NCBI RefSeq assembly: GCF_022539505.1
Contig: NC_061514.1
Span: forward strand, 327,777,090 to 327,841,089
Source: Lolium rigidum
Lineage: Eukaryota > Streptophyta > Magnoliopsida > Poales > Poaceae
Direction of reading: 5' to 3'
Length of the DNA: 64,000 bases
Made by a program: the position numbers and the translations under genes. The notes beneath the pieces were generated by a model that was not told the origin of the DNA, made no database searches, and saw only the letters and a program-made list of their open reading frames with translations. Below, piece by piece: positions 10,375 to 20,980 of the stretch (its first letter is position 1; each line of letters opens with the position of its first letter).

Positions 10375-12965
10375 TTACTGCTCGTCCCGAGCGAGGTAAA
10401 ACGATAACAAAGATAATTTCTGGAGTGACATGCCATCATAAACTTGATCATACTATTTGTAAAGCATATGTAGTGAATGCAGCGATCAAAACAATGGTAA
10501 TGACATGAGTAAACAAGCTGAATCATATAGCAAAGACTTTTCATGAATAGCACTTCAAGACAAGCATCAATAAGTCTTGCATAAGAGTTAACTCATAAAG
10601 CAATAATTCAAAGTAAAGGCATTGAAGCAACACAAAGGAAGATGAAGTTTCAGCGGTTGCTTTCAACTTATAACATGTATATCTCATGGATAATTGTCAA
10701 TGCAAAGCAATATAACAAATGCAATATGCAAATATGTAAGAATCAATGCACAGTTCACGCAAGTGTTTGCTTCTTGAGATGGAGAGAGATAGGTGAACTG
10801 ACTCAACAATGAAAGTAAAAGAATGGTCCTTATAGAGGAAAAGCATCGATTGCTATATTTGTGCTAGAGCTTTGATTTTGAAAACATGAAACAATTTTGT
10901 CAACGGTAGTAATAAAACATATGCATCATGTAAATTATATCTTATAAGTTGCAAGCCTCATGCATAGTGTACTAATAGTGCTCGCACCTTGTCCTAATTA
11001 GCTTGGACTACCTGGATTATCACCGCAATACATATGCTTTAACCAAGTTTCACAAAGGGGTACCTCTATGCCGCTCTGTACAAAGGTCTAAGGAGAAAGC
11101 TCGCATTTGGATTTCTCGCTTTTGATTATTCTCAACTTAGACATCCATACCGGGACAACATAGACAACGGATAATGGACTCCTCTTTTAATGCTTTAAGC
11201 ATTTGACAACAATTAATTCTTTTCTCGTTAGAGATTTGAGGATATTTGTCCAAAACTGAAACTTCCACCATGAATCATGGCTTTAGTTAGCGGCCCAATG
11301 TTCTTCTCTCACAATATGCATGCTCAAACCATTCAACTCGGTGTAGATCGCCCTTACTTCGGACAAGACGAACATGCATAGCAACTCACATGAAATTCAA
11401 CAATGAGTTGATGGCGTTCCCCGAGTAAACATGGTTATCGCACAACAAGCAACTTAATAAGAGATAAAGTGCATAATTACATATTCAATACCACAATAGT
11501 TTTTAAGCTATTTGTCCCATGAGCTATATATTGCAAAGGTGAATGATGGAATTTTAAAGGTAGCACTCAAGCAATTTACTTTGGAATGGCGGGAAAATAC
11601 CATGTAGTATAGGTAGGTATGGTGGACACAAATGGCATAGTGGTTGGCTCAAGTATTTTGGATGCATGAGAAGTATTCCCTCTCGATACAAGGTTTAGGC
11701 TAGCAAGGCTTATTTGAAACAAACACGAGGATGAACGGTACTGCAAAACTCACATAAAAGACATATTGAAAGCATTATAAGACTCTACACCGTCTTCCTT
11801 GTTGTTCAAACTCAATACTAGAAATTATCTAGACCTTAGAGAAACCAAATATGCAAACCAAATTTTAGCATGCTCTATGTATTTCTTCATTAATGGGTGC
11901 AAAGCATATGATGCAAGAGCTTAAACATGAGCACAACAATTGCCAAGTATCACATTACCCAAGACATTATAGCAATTTACTACATGTATCATTTTCCAAT
12001 TCCAACCATATAACAATTTAACGAAGAGGAAACTTCGCCATGAATATTATGAGCTAAGAACACATGTGTTCATACGAACCAGCGGAGCGTGTCTCTCTCC
12101 CACACAAGCATGATGTAATCCAATTTATTCAAACACAAACAAAAACAAAAGCAAACAAACGGACGCTCCAAGAAAAAGCACATAAGATGTGATGGAATAA
12201 AAATATAGTTTCGGGGGAGGAACCCGATAATATTGTCGATGAAGAAGGGGATGCCTTGGGCATCCCCAAGCTTAGACGCTTGAGTCTTCTTGATATATGC
12301 AGGGGTGAACCACCGGGTGCATCCCCAAGCTTAGAGCTTTCACTCTCCTTGATCATAGTATATCATCCTCCTCTCTTGACCCTTGAAAACTTCCTCCACA
12401 CCAAACTCGAAACAACTCATTAGAGGGTTAGTGCACAATATAAATTGACATATTCAGAGGTGACACAATCATTCTTAACACTTCTGGACATTGCATAATG
12501 CTACTGGACATTAGTGGATCAAAGAAATTCATCCAACATAGCGAAAGAGGCAATGCGAAATAAAAGGCAGAATCTGTCAAAACAGAACAGTTCGTATTGA
12601 CGAATTTTAAAATGGCACCAGACTTGCTCAAATGAAAATGCTCAAATTGAATGAAAGTTGCGTACATATCTGAGGATCATGCACGTAAATTGGCATAATT
12701 TTCTGAGCTTCCTGCAGGGCAGTGGGCTCAGATTCGTGACAACAAAGAAATCTGGAACTGCGCAGTAATCCAAATCTAGTACTTACTTTTCTATCAACGA
12801 CTTTACTTGGCACAACAAAACACAAATCTAAGATAAGGAGAGGTTGCTACAGTAGTAAACAACTTCCAAGACACAAATATAAAACAAAGTACTGTAGCAA
12901 AATAACACATGGGTTATCTCCCAAGAAGTTCTTTCTTTTTAGCCATTAAGATGGGCTCAGCAGTT

Positions 12966-13706
12966 TTAATGATGCACTCGCAAAAGATAGTATGTGAAGC
13001 AAAAGAGAGCATCAAGAGGCAAATTCAAAACACATTTAAGTCTAACATGCTTCCTATGCATAGGAATCTTGTAAATAAACAAGTTCATGAAGAGCAAAGT
13101 AACAAGCATAGGAAGATAGAACAAGTGTAGCATCAAAAATTTCAGCACATAGAGAGGTGTTTTAGTAACATGAAAATTTCCACAACCATATTTTCCTCTC
13201 TCATAATAACTTTCAGTAGCATCATGAGCAAACTCAACAATATAACTATCAAATGAAACATTCTTATCATGAGTCTCATGCATAAAATAATTACTCTCCA
13301 CATAAGCATAATCAATTTTATTAGTTGTAGTGGGAGCAAATTCAACAAAGTAGCTATCATTATTATTCTCATCATCAAATATAGGAGGCATATTGTAATC
13401 ATAATCAAATTCACTCTCCATAGTAGGTGGCACCAAAAGACCACTATCATTATAATCATCATAAATAGGAGGCAAAGTATCATCAAAGAAAATTTTCTCC
13501 TCAATGCTTGGGGGACTAAAAAGATCATGAAAACCAGCTTCCCCAAGCTTAGAACTTTCTATATTATTGTCAACAATGGTGTTCAAAGTGTTCATACTAA
13601 TATTACTACCAGCATGCAAAGAAGATTTCATAGGTTTTTTAATTTTCGCATCAAACAATCCATGTTTTAAATCAGGAAATAGAATAAGAAGCTCACTCTT
13701 GTACAT
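12966..13706 (-). CDS. E1 ORF of unknown function, acidic with two hydrophobic segments
   Basis: 246 codons, open throughout, from ATG at 13706. It sits where gag would be, just inside the primer-binding site. Residues about 60-140 are rich in Asp, Glu, Tyr and Asn (DDYNDSGLL, SEFDYDYNMPPIFDDE, DSYFVEFAPTT), followed by ATESYYERGKYG. Residues about 185-212 and 225-243 are strongly hydrophobic and separated by the basic stretch KIPMHRKHVRLK, a two-pass membrane pattern. There is no zinc knuckle, no protease motif and no reverse transcriptase. From memory, similar ORFs occur in many Triticeae retroelements without known function. The frame intact in a recent copy suggests recent selection or recent origin. 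Confidence 0.6.
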   Translation of the reverse strand: MYKSELLILFPDLKHGLFDAKIKKPMKSSLHAGSNISMNTLNTIVDNNIESSKLGEAGFHDLFSPPSIEEKIFFDDTLPPIYDDYNDSGLLVPPTMESEFDYDYNMPPIFDDENNNDSYFVEFAPTTTNKIDYAYVESNYFMHETHDKNVSFDSYIVEFAHDATESYYERGKYGCGNFHVTKTPLYVLKFLMLHLFYLPMLVTLLFMNLFIYKIPMHRKHVRLKCVLNLPLDALFCFTYYLLRVHH

Positions 13707-13842
13707 TTTGCCAAACTAGTGTAAACAAGAAACAAAAAGATGCAATTGCAGGATCTAAAGGAAATAGCTTTGAGCACACACACAACGGCGCCGGAAAAAT
13801 ACTTTACCTGAGACCGTAGTATGAGAGCCTTTTACCTTTCCT

Positions 13843-13860
13843 CCCCGAGCAACGGCGCCA
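13843..13860 (-). promoter_or_regulatory. E1 primer-binding site, tRNA-Asp type
   Basis: On the minus strand this reads TGGCGCCGTTGCTCGGGG, complementary with about one mismatch to the 3' end of plant tRNA-Asp. It lies 10 bp inside the 5' LTR (13871-15425). The tRNA-Asp primer is characteristic of Athila-lineage elements. A second degenerate copy lies at about 13783-13797. Confidence 0.8.
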
Positions 13861-13870
13861 GAAAAGTGCT

Positions 13871-15425
13871 TGATGTCTACGTTCCCCCTCCTTTCCTGTA
13901 GACAGGTGTTGGGCCTCCAAGTGCGGAGGTTTGTAGAACAGCAGCAAGTTTCCCTTAAGTGGATACCCAAGGTTTATCGAACTCGGGGAGGAAGAGGTCA
14001 AAGATATCCCTCTCATGCAACCACCGCAACCACAAAGCAAGAAGTCTCTTGTGTCCCCAACACACCAAATAGGTGCACTAGTTCGGCGAAGAGATAGTGA
14101 AATACGAGGTGGTATAAATAAGTATGAGCAGTAGCAACGGTGCCGGAAAAGTGCTTGGCGTGTAGTTGATGGTGGTGGTATTGCGGCAGTAGTAACGCAG
14201 TAAAACGAGTAAACAAGCAGTAGTAACGCAGTGAGTAGTAACGCAGCGATAGTAAACAAGCAGTAGTAACTCAGCGGTATTTAGGAACAAGGCCTAGGGA
14301 ATAGACTTTCACTAGTGGACACTCTCAACATCGATCACATAACAGAACAGATAAATGCATACTCTACACTTTTGTTGGATGATGAACACATTGCGTAGGA
14401 TTACACGAACCCTCAATGCCGGAGTTAACAAGCTCCACAATAATGCTCATGTTTAAGTAACCTTTAGTGTAAGATAGATCAACGGACTAAACCAAGTACT
14501 AGCATAGCATGCACACTTGTAACCTTCATGCATATGTAGGAGGAATAGATCACATCAATAATATCATAATGATAATTAACTCCACAATCTACAAGAGATC
14601 ATGATCATAGCCTACGACAAGAACCACACGGTGCACGCACTAGTCACCTTTACACACATGCGGGAGGAATAGAACTACTTTAATAACATCACTAGAGTAG
14701 CACATAGATGAATTGTGATACAAAACTCATATGAATCTCAATCATGTAAAGCAGCTCATGAGATCATTGTATTGAAGTACATGGAGAGAGATGAACCACA
14801 TAGCTACCGGTACAGCCCCGAGCCTCGATGGAGAACTACTCCCTCCTCATGGGAGCAGCGGCGGTGATGAAGATGGCGGTGGAGATGGCAGCGGTGTCGA
14901 TGGAGAAGCCTTCCGGGGGCACTTCCCCGCTCCGGCAGGGTGCCGGAACAGAGTTCTGTCCCCCGAATTGGAGTTTCGCGATGGCGGCGGCGCCACAGTA
15001 ACTTTTCTGGAGTTTCGTCAATTGGTATCGGGTTTTCTGATCCAGGGGCTTCTTATAGGCGAAGAGGCGGCGCCAGGAGGTCGAAGGGCTGGCCAAACCC
15101 TAGGGGGGCGCGGGCCCCCCCTAGGCCGCGCCAGGGCATGGTGTGGTGGGCCTGTGCCCCCCCTCTGGTCCTTCCCGGGTGTTCTGGATGCTTCCGATGA
15201 AAATAGGAACTTTGGCGTTGATTTCGTCCGATTCCGAGAATATTTCGTTACTAGGATTTCTGAAACCAAAAACAAGCGAAAACGAGAACGGCACTTCGGC
15301 ATCTTGTTAATAGGTTAGTTCCAGAAAATGCACGAATATGACATAAAGTGTGCATAAAACATGTAGATAACATCAATAATGTGGCATGGAACACAAGAAA
15401 TTATCGATACGTTGGAGACGTATCA
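13871..15425 (-). repeat. E1 right LTR (5' LTR in sense)
   Basis: Matches 8804-10358 nearly throughout. Starts TGATGTCTACG and ends GAGACGTATCA. Differences from the left LTR are mostly single bases and small indels, for example in the AACGCAG cluster (14170-14250). Confidence 0.92.
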
Positions 15426-15481
15426 GGGAGCGTCACGGGAGGGAGATGCGTTTTCTGTTTCTCTCCACCATAAATAACAGA

Positions 15482-15815
15482 TAAATATGATAATAATCAT
15501 GTAGGGAAATTCATATGCTTCTTTAATAATGACATTACTTGGAAATATTTGATCAAGATATTGCCACAAACACAAATCTAGGTGTGGACTACTCCAAATG
15601 TATCATGGAGACAACATAGGATTTGATGGAGGCTGGCTTTCCCCCTCCAGTCTAGCTGAGAGGACAGGCTGCTTCAGCTTTATTCAATAATATACATGTG
15701 CTTACCAGGAAGTCCAAAAGCACGATATTATTGCGATATGTAGTAGATAATCTATTTAGAGTCCTCAATCTAGTGCGCACAAAACGCACAAGACCTTACA
15801 TGAAGCACAAAGTTA
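15482..15815. other. Spacer downstream of P450 copy A
   Basis: No gene seen. It matches unit C 34785-35122 and is the 3' flank of the minus-strand P450. It includes AT-rich sequence and GTGCGCACAAAACGCACAAG near the stop codon. Confidence 0.5.
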
Positions 15816-16728
15816 TTAGTCTTGCGGCAGGAGAGGAACAAGGAGGAGCTTCTCCTTGCGGTGCACAGTGATCCCAAATGATTCGGCCATACTGATGCCA
15901 CCCTCCTGCGCCGATCCAGACGGTAGCTTCCAGTTGAAGTGGTACATGAGATTCGCCAGCATGATCTCGATGGTCACGATGGCGAAGTTGATGCCGGGGC
16001 ATATCCTTCGGCCGGCCCCAAACGGGAGGTAGAGGAAGTCGTTCCCCCTGTAGTCTATGGCCGCGGCGCTGCCGCCTTCCAAGAAGCGCTCGGGCATGAA
16101 CTCCCCCGCGCTCTCCCAGCCGCTTGGATCCCTCGCGAGAGCCCAGCTATTGACGATGACGCGCGTCCCTGAAGGTATGGTGTAGCCGTTGATGTCGCAG
16201 CCGGCCATGGATAGGTGGGGCACGAGGAGCGGAGCTGGCATGTGGAGCCGGAGCGTCTCCTTGATCACCGCTTTCAGGTAGGCCAAACCGGTGAGATCGT
16301 CTTCGGTGACCATGTCTTTTTCCTTGGGTATGGTGTTCCTCACCTCGGCTTGTAGCGTGGCCATGAGGTGGGGGTTTTGCAAGAGCCGGACCATGGCGTA
16401 CTCTAGCACTATGAATGATGTGTCCGTGCCAGCTTCAAGCATGATCTACATGCATACATATGGATCAGCAGCAGGTAAATACAAAAAATCAACAGCTTAG
16501 CATGCATATAGAGCTAGAGTAGCTTAGGTAGTATGTGACGTGTAGGTGAAGGTGCCGTTTAATTGTGAGGTCATACTATACGTGCGTACCGTCAACTGAG
16601 CCTTGATATGGTCTTTCGTGAGGTTGTACTCTTGCTGAACGGAAAGCAAGACGTCGATGAAGTGCAGACCTCGCGTCATGGAGAAGGACCTGCGTCGCGC
16701 GCTTGACCCATCGCTCACAATCACAGCA
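15816..16728 (-). pseudogene. Cytochrome P450, CYP71-type, C-terminal half (copy A)
   Basis: Exon 2 is 16445-15816 (209 residues plus stop). A 144-bp intron, 16589-16446, has GT and AG ends. The exon 1 remnant, about 16728-16590, encodes LHFIDVLLSVQQEYNLTKDH. Joined in phase 0 this gives the I-helix oxygen-binding motif AGTDTS. Exon 2 then carries the K-helix motif ETLR, IPSGTRVIVNSWALARDP, PERF and the haem-binding loop FGAGRRICPG with its Cys ligand. This is the pattern of grass CYP71 (CYP71C-like) monooxygenases of specialised metabolism. The substrate cannot be inferred. A full protein is about 500 residues; the first half is lost at the hairpin at 16729. The retained part has no stops, so the break is probably recent. 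Confidence 0.8.
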
Positions 16729-16881
16729 GCGATGAGGGGGGAGCCACCCGCGTACGTGAGTCAAGCGACCTGAGACCTGACACGATCGGTCGCACCTGAG
16801 ACCTGACACGATCGGTCGCACCTGAGACCTGACACGATCGGTCGCTTGACTCACGTACGCGGGTGGCTCCCCCCTCATCGC
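16729..16881. repeat. 42-bp inverted repeat flanking a 26-bp triplicate
   Basis: Arms at 16729-16770 and 16840-16881 are inverted copies, starting GCGATGAGGGGGGAGCC on the left. Between them a 26-bp unit beginning ACCTGAGACCTGACACGATC is present three times (16768-16793, 16794-16819, 16820-16845). A degenerate fourth copy lies at about 16891-16911. The left edge is exactly where P450 homology stops. Confidence 0.92.
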
Positions 16882-17648
16882 GGCCACCGTACCTGACTCG
16901 ATCGGTCGCTGGACCTGGACTCATCGCCCCTTTTCACGCGCGCGCTCGAATCGTTTCTTTCTTTCTTTGCCCCGCGCGCGCGCGTGGAACAGACGTGCAC
17001 AAGTCGTCCATCCATCCATTAAAATCCGTACGGCGCGGAGCCAATTCCGACTTCCGAGCCAGCAGCCAGCCAAAACAGGTTAATTGTACTAGTCTGGTTT
17101 CTTTTAGTACTCGTATTAATTTTCTCCTCACGCACGCCTCCATGGACGCGTATATCGCGCGTGTTAATTGGGGCTCCACACGCACGCACGCGCGCCACCA
17201 ACTGAACTGAATTTCCGATCGATTCTTCTTCTTCTTCTTCTTTCCGCTTGATGATGGACTCTTCTCTAGTTTTTTTTTTTTTTTTTTGAGAGAAGGACTC
17301 TTCTCTAGTTTTGCACAAATAACTGCAACAAGTGTCATGTACGTACACTTCTCTCCCAACCAAACAAGAACGACGACCTACTACCTACACGTACGTATAT
17401 ATTGACCTCATTAACTACCTAGCTAGCGGATGAGTGAGCTTGTACTAACACAGTTGCCTCATGCATTTTATTGACTTTGTATAGTGAAACTTATCAACTC
17501 AAAGTTATTTATTCACAAACTAACATAGAAGATTATTATGGACTTATACTGCGAAAACTCATCTGCCCCATTCGGATCTGGGATCCAACACCGATCTCTG
17601 GCGTGGTGAGCTTATGGTGACTTGGTAGCCTCAATATTTGTCCCCGGG
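16882..17648. other. Intergenic with simple repeats
   Basis: No gene seen. It contains GC-alternating runs (about 16976-16984), a TTC run (17223-17241), an 18-base T run (17270-17287) between two copies of GGACTCTTCTCTAGTTTT (17257 and 17295), and several ACGTAC words. Confidence 0.5.
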
Positions 17649-17737
17649 ATGGCGGCGTTGCTTCGCGTCGATACCTTGTCGGAGGCATCATCTTTGTTGA
17701 TCTCATCACTTCACTCGGGCTGCTCCCGGGGCAATTG
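17649..17737. repeat. 89-bp direct repeat, copy 1
   Basis: Starts GATGGCGGCGTTGCTTCGCG and ends CGGGGCAATTG. A second copy lies at 19008-19096 in the same orientation with a few differences. It may be captured exon sequence; no protein is recognised. Confidence 0.85.
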
Positions 17738-18501
17738 TCGAGTTTGTAGGTGTTGCGTGGTGGCTTCGGGTTTGTGGTGTATGTTCTTTGTTATCTTTTT
17801 AAATAAAACCCAATAAAACGTCGTATGCATCTACCCGATGTAGATGCTGGGAGGTCGCACCCTCCGGAGGCCGGTTGGTGCAAAGAGGTAAAGCCAATAA
17901 ATAACTATGGAGTGGCATTTTCTTCACAACCAAGAACTGTAGCTCAACAATTACTCAACGTTGTTGGCGTAGCCACCCAAAAACCCACAAGTGCATTAGC
18001 GTTTCCTCATCGGAGCCACCTTGCACTTGCCCTAACCATCGTCCTCCAACAACCGTGGCCACGTCGAAGCCTCCTCTGGCTCAGCCTAAGGCGGTGGCGA
18101 GCAGCGAGTCCGACCAGTGAGCACGACGATGACGACACATGATTTATTTTAGTCCAGCTTGAGCGTTCTCTAGGCGTGAAGTTGCCGTGTCCGACTATGT
18201 CCTCCTCGAAATAGGATTTCATCCGAGTGACGAGGATAAGAATCCCCTTCTATCAGGAATAACGAGCTGTTGCACATCCGTGATCATTGTACTTCTGATG
18301 TAGTACTACTTAACTGAAATGATTCCATGTTCATACGGCAGGGCCGCAGAGGTAGAGACGGCACATAACGAGAAGCAGCGTAGGATCTGGGAGTAGAAAG
18401 TGCACATATTGAAGGTGTTTCATGCATTGAATGGAAGAAAAAAAACAGGACAATAAAGGGCTTCTTTGCAAGTATACACGCGAACCGCACAGATCTTAAA
18501 G
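17738..18501. other. Intergenic, no gene seen
   Basis: Two AATAAAAC(C/G) words near 17801-17819 look like a transcript 3' end. A hairpin-prone GGTCGCACCCTCCGGAGGCC lies near 17852. No conserved ORF. Confidence 0.4.
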
Positions 18502-19000
18502 CATATTTAGATGCCCAAGATAGGGCTGGGACCCCACGAGTATGATTTTCGCATAAAAATAATTTTTGATACCTATAAAAATAATAGACAGAGGTATAAT
18601 GATTTTGGAGCCAACCCATGGCGGGATACATAATTTTGTGGGAGAGAAAATAATTAACGGACCAACCAAACACGGGAGCCGACGGGTGGACAGAAATTAT
18701 AGTACTCCCTCCGGTTCATATTAATTGACTATAATATGGATGTATCTAGACATATTTTAGTTCTAGATACATCCATATTGAAATCAATTAATATGAATTG
18801 AAGTAGTATGACCGAACGAATACCAATGAGCAATGAGATGGCCCAACCAACGCGATCAATGCCCTTCTCGTTCTCGATCTCTCTCGCGTCCTCTCCTCTC
18901 CTCTCCTGCTTGATCCACTTTCTTCCCCAATGCCGCCGCCTCTCCATGCTGCTCCCCGCCGGCAAACTAGCACCGCCGCTCACCGGCGCAACCACCCACC
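18502..19000. repeat. Local direct duplication, copy 1
   Basis: Matches 19442-19918 in blocks: the CATATTTAGA...ACCCCACGAG block, the GGAGCCAACCC...GGAGCCGA block, and the block starting GAACGAATACCAATGAG that runs into the pyrimidine-rich TCTCTCTCGCGTCCTCTCC leader. Copy 1 alone holds the Stowaway MITE. Confidence 0.8.
18705..18806. mobile_element. Stowaway-type MITE (Tc1/Mariner)
   Basis: About 102 bp starting CTCCCTCCGGTTCATATTAA and bounded by TA at 18703-18704 and 18807-18808. The two halves are near-perfect inverted copies (ATTGACTATAATATGGATG against CATCCATATTGAAATCAAT), so it folds into one long hairpin. The outermost bases of the right terminus have decayed. Confidence 0.85.
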
Positions 19001-19007
19001 TCGGACG

Positions 19008-19096
19008 ATGGCGGCGTTGCTTCGCGTCGATACTTTGTTGGAGGCATCATCTTTGTTGGTCTCATCTCTTCACTCGGGCTGCTCCCGGGGCAATTG
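19008..19096. repeat. 89-bp direct repeat, copy 2
   Basis: Second copy of the element at 17649-17737, embedded between the two local duplication copies. Confidence 0.85.
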
Positions 19097-19441
19097 ACCT
19101 CGCTGACTGGGACTCCTGGATCAGACGATGGCAGCGTCCAACATTGAGGGCAACTTTTTTGGATCAGTAGTCGACTGGAATGGCAAGCAGGTGGAGCGGC
19201 GTGTTTCTACTGCGTCGACGACGATGGTTCTCGGCGGCATGTTGCAGTGGGGTACCAACAGCGGATGCGCATGATATATGTGTGCAGGGAGGGGGCATTG
19301 TCTAGAGTCGCGGTGACGTCGACGGCTGCAGTGGCAAAGTTTATGCGGATCTTAACCATGAAGTTTGCTCGCAGACTCGATCGACTTCTATGGCGTGTGA
19401 ATGAGGGGCTCGCACGCCATCGCCCGCGACGCTGTCGTCTT
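19097..19441. other. GC-rich stretch, no gene assigned
   Basis: Short open frames occur (for example 19247-19450 on plus), but none is recognised and none is shared with another copy. It could be an exon of an uncharacterised transcript. Confidence 0.35.
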
Positions 19442-19918
19442 CATATTTAGACGCTCAAGATAGGGCCGGGACCCCACGAGTATGATTTTCGCAAGGGAGG
19501 TAGCTACATGCAAATATGTACACATTTCAACTAGTAGTAGAAGCATGCTGATAAATTGCCGAGACTTGCTGCCTAATTACTCTGGAGTCAAGTGAAAATT
19601 AAACGATAGTAACTAGTACTGTATAATGATTTTGGAGCCAACCCGTCGCGGGATACAAAATTTTTTGGGAGAGAAAATAATTAACGGACCAACCAAAGAC
19701 GGGAGCCGATGGGGCGGACAGAAATTATGACTGAACGAATACCAATGAGATGGCCCAAGTAATTAACGCGATCAATGCCCTTCTCGTTCTCAATCTCTCT
19801 CGCGTCCTCTCCTATCCTCTCCTGCTTGATCCACTTTCTTCCCCAACGCCACCGCCTCTCGATGCTGCTCCCCGCCGGCAAACTAGCATCGCCGCTCACC
19901 GGCGCAACCACCCACCTA
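19442..19918. repeat. Local direct duplication, copy 2
   Basis: Counterpart of 18502-19000. It lacks the Stowaway MITE (empty site at about 19727) and instead has a private insert at about 19495-19620. Confidence 0.8.
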
Positions 19919-20179
19919 ATCCCCTCCATGCTGCCCACCCAATCGTCTCCACCCTCAGAAGAGGGCCGCGCCATGGTTGCGCTCGTCCTTGTGGCAAGCG
20001 AGCCAAGGACATGGAAGGGGCAGAGCTTGGCCTGTCAAAATTGGGCGGCGGCTGACGGCCGACGGCTGGGCTGCGTGCGTGAGAAGTTTGCCGCGGTGCA
20101 GTCATGGCGGCGGGGAGAACAGGAGGACGAGCTGGTGATGTGTCCTTCCCGGGGAGCTGCTGCGGGCGTCCATGGGGAA

Positions 20180-20952
20180 ATGTTGCAGGGGACCTCCTGT
20201 TCAACCTCCCCGAGCTGCCTCTGCCGCCGGCGGCAACATCCACGACCTCCTGCCACCGGTGGCCTCCGCAACCTACTGCTCCCGGTGATCTTTCTCTCCT
20301 CCTCCTCCATGCATTCCTTGTAAAATGTGTTTCTTTTTATCATGTTGAATGTGCTGCCAGTGGAGATCATTGCATTACCTGTGTTCGTTTTTGTGGGGTA
20401 CTGGTGCCCACGTTTACTAACATTGCTGTCACTTTTTTATTAAATTTTGCATGACTATCCCTCAAGTCTTCTGATCCACGATTGACGGGCAAGTTAAACG
20501 GCGACGCCCGCAGGCGGAGCTCACCGTGTCGCATAAATGGCAGCATGTAGGCGAGAAAGAAGAGATGGTGGTCGGCCCGGAGCTGAAGAGATGGTGGTCG
20601 GCCCGGAGCTGCTGCTTTCAGTGCCGGTGATGTCCCTGACTTGCTGCTACAATAAACCACTCCCTCCAGCTGTTGTAGACAACCGCCCCAACCTGCAGCT
20701 GCCAGGTGAGGACCCTCATTTTCACTTAGGTAGTAATGGTTCACTGAATTAAAATTTGTCATGTGCGTAGGCATGTCCATACTTGTACATTTTCCCATTA
20801 TGCATACATGTTTGCTGGTCAATCTGGAATGTTGTACATACATGTGTAGGACATGGATGCGCTCCATTTTCTTGATTTTTTTAGCTGCTTATTTGCACAA
20901 TAGAGCCGGTATGTTCAAGGTTTTACTAGTACAAGTGATTGTTCTTCCCTAA
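20180..20952. repeat. Tandem direct duplication of about 0.77 kb, unit 1
   Basis: Aligned with 20981-21738 along its length. Shared landmarks are GGGGACCTCCTGT, TTTTTATCATGTTGAATG, GACTATCCCTCAAG, GAAGAGATGGTGGTCG, CATGTTTGCTGGTCAATCTG and TGTGTAGGACATGGATGCG. A 28-bp sub-repeat, starting GAAGAGATGGTGGTCGGCCC, is doubled only in this unit (20558-20613). Open frames are not conserved between units, so protein coding is unlikely. Confidence 0.85.
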
Positions 20953-20980
20953 GAGCCGGTATGTGCGTATGCATCGCAAA

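Larger units (their letters stand above)
8804..15425 (-). mobile_element. E1: non-autonomous LTR retrotransposon, Athila-related
   Basis: A complete insertion with target duplication GGGAG at 8799-8803 and 15426-15430. LTRs are 8804-10358 and 13871-15425 (1555 bp each). They are very similar, with only scattered differences, so the insertion is recent; the left LTR ends TCG rather than TCA. The primer-binding site and polypurine tract place transcription on the minus strand. The internal region is 3.5 kb. The half next to the polypurine tract (10359 to about 12930) matches the corresponding half of E2 (56635 to about 59180). The half next to the primer-binding site has no gag or pol and instead one ORF of unknown function. 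Confidence 0.92.
7576..15466 (-). mobile_element. LINE derivative on minus strand, interrupted by E1 (copy A)
   Basis: Flanked by ACCATAAATAACAGA at 7561-7575 and 15467-15481. The left side starts with an oligo-T run (7576-7583) and TAGATAAAGGGAATATATT, which read on the minus strand as a LINE 3' end with a poly-A tail. The right end, minus strand, is a GC-rich leader. Without E1 the body is about 1.26 kb and has no reverse transcriptase, so it is a deletion derivative. Long ORFs here (for example plus-strand 8201-8806) come from GC-rich leader sequence and are not supported as genes. Unit C has the empty site near 34770. Confidence 0.8.
4498..16728. repeat. Duplication unit A (ankyrin exon + P450)
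   Basis: This stretch matches unit B (39031-43030) almost base for base from 4498 to 8481. In unit C it matches from the ankyrin exon to the P450 exon, minus insertions. The left edge of the A/B match, TAACTGGATGAAGAAATG, falls inside ankyrin intron 1. Unit A also holds two LINE insertions and LTR element E1. Confidence 0.9.

Noticed and set aside
13269..13670. Plus-strand Ile-rich ORF in E1
   Set aside because: It is the reverse complement of the E1 minus-strand ORF and would have no promoter in the element.
16729..16911. CRISPR-like array
   Set aside because: Repeats are adjacent with no spacers, and the window is plant nuclear DNA.
19775..20323. 182-residue plus-strand ORF as a gene
   Set aside because: Low-complexity Ser/Arg/Pro sequence. 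The partner duplication (18840-19010) does not keep the frame, and no family is recognised.
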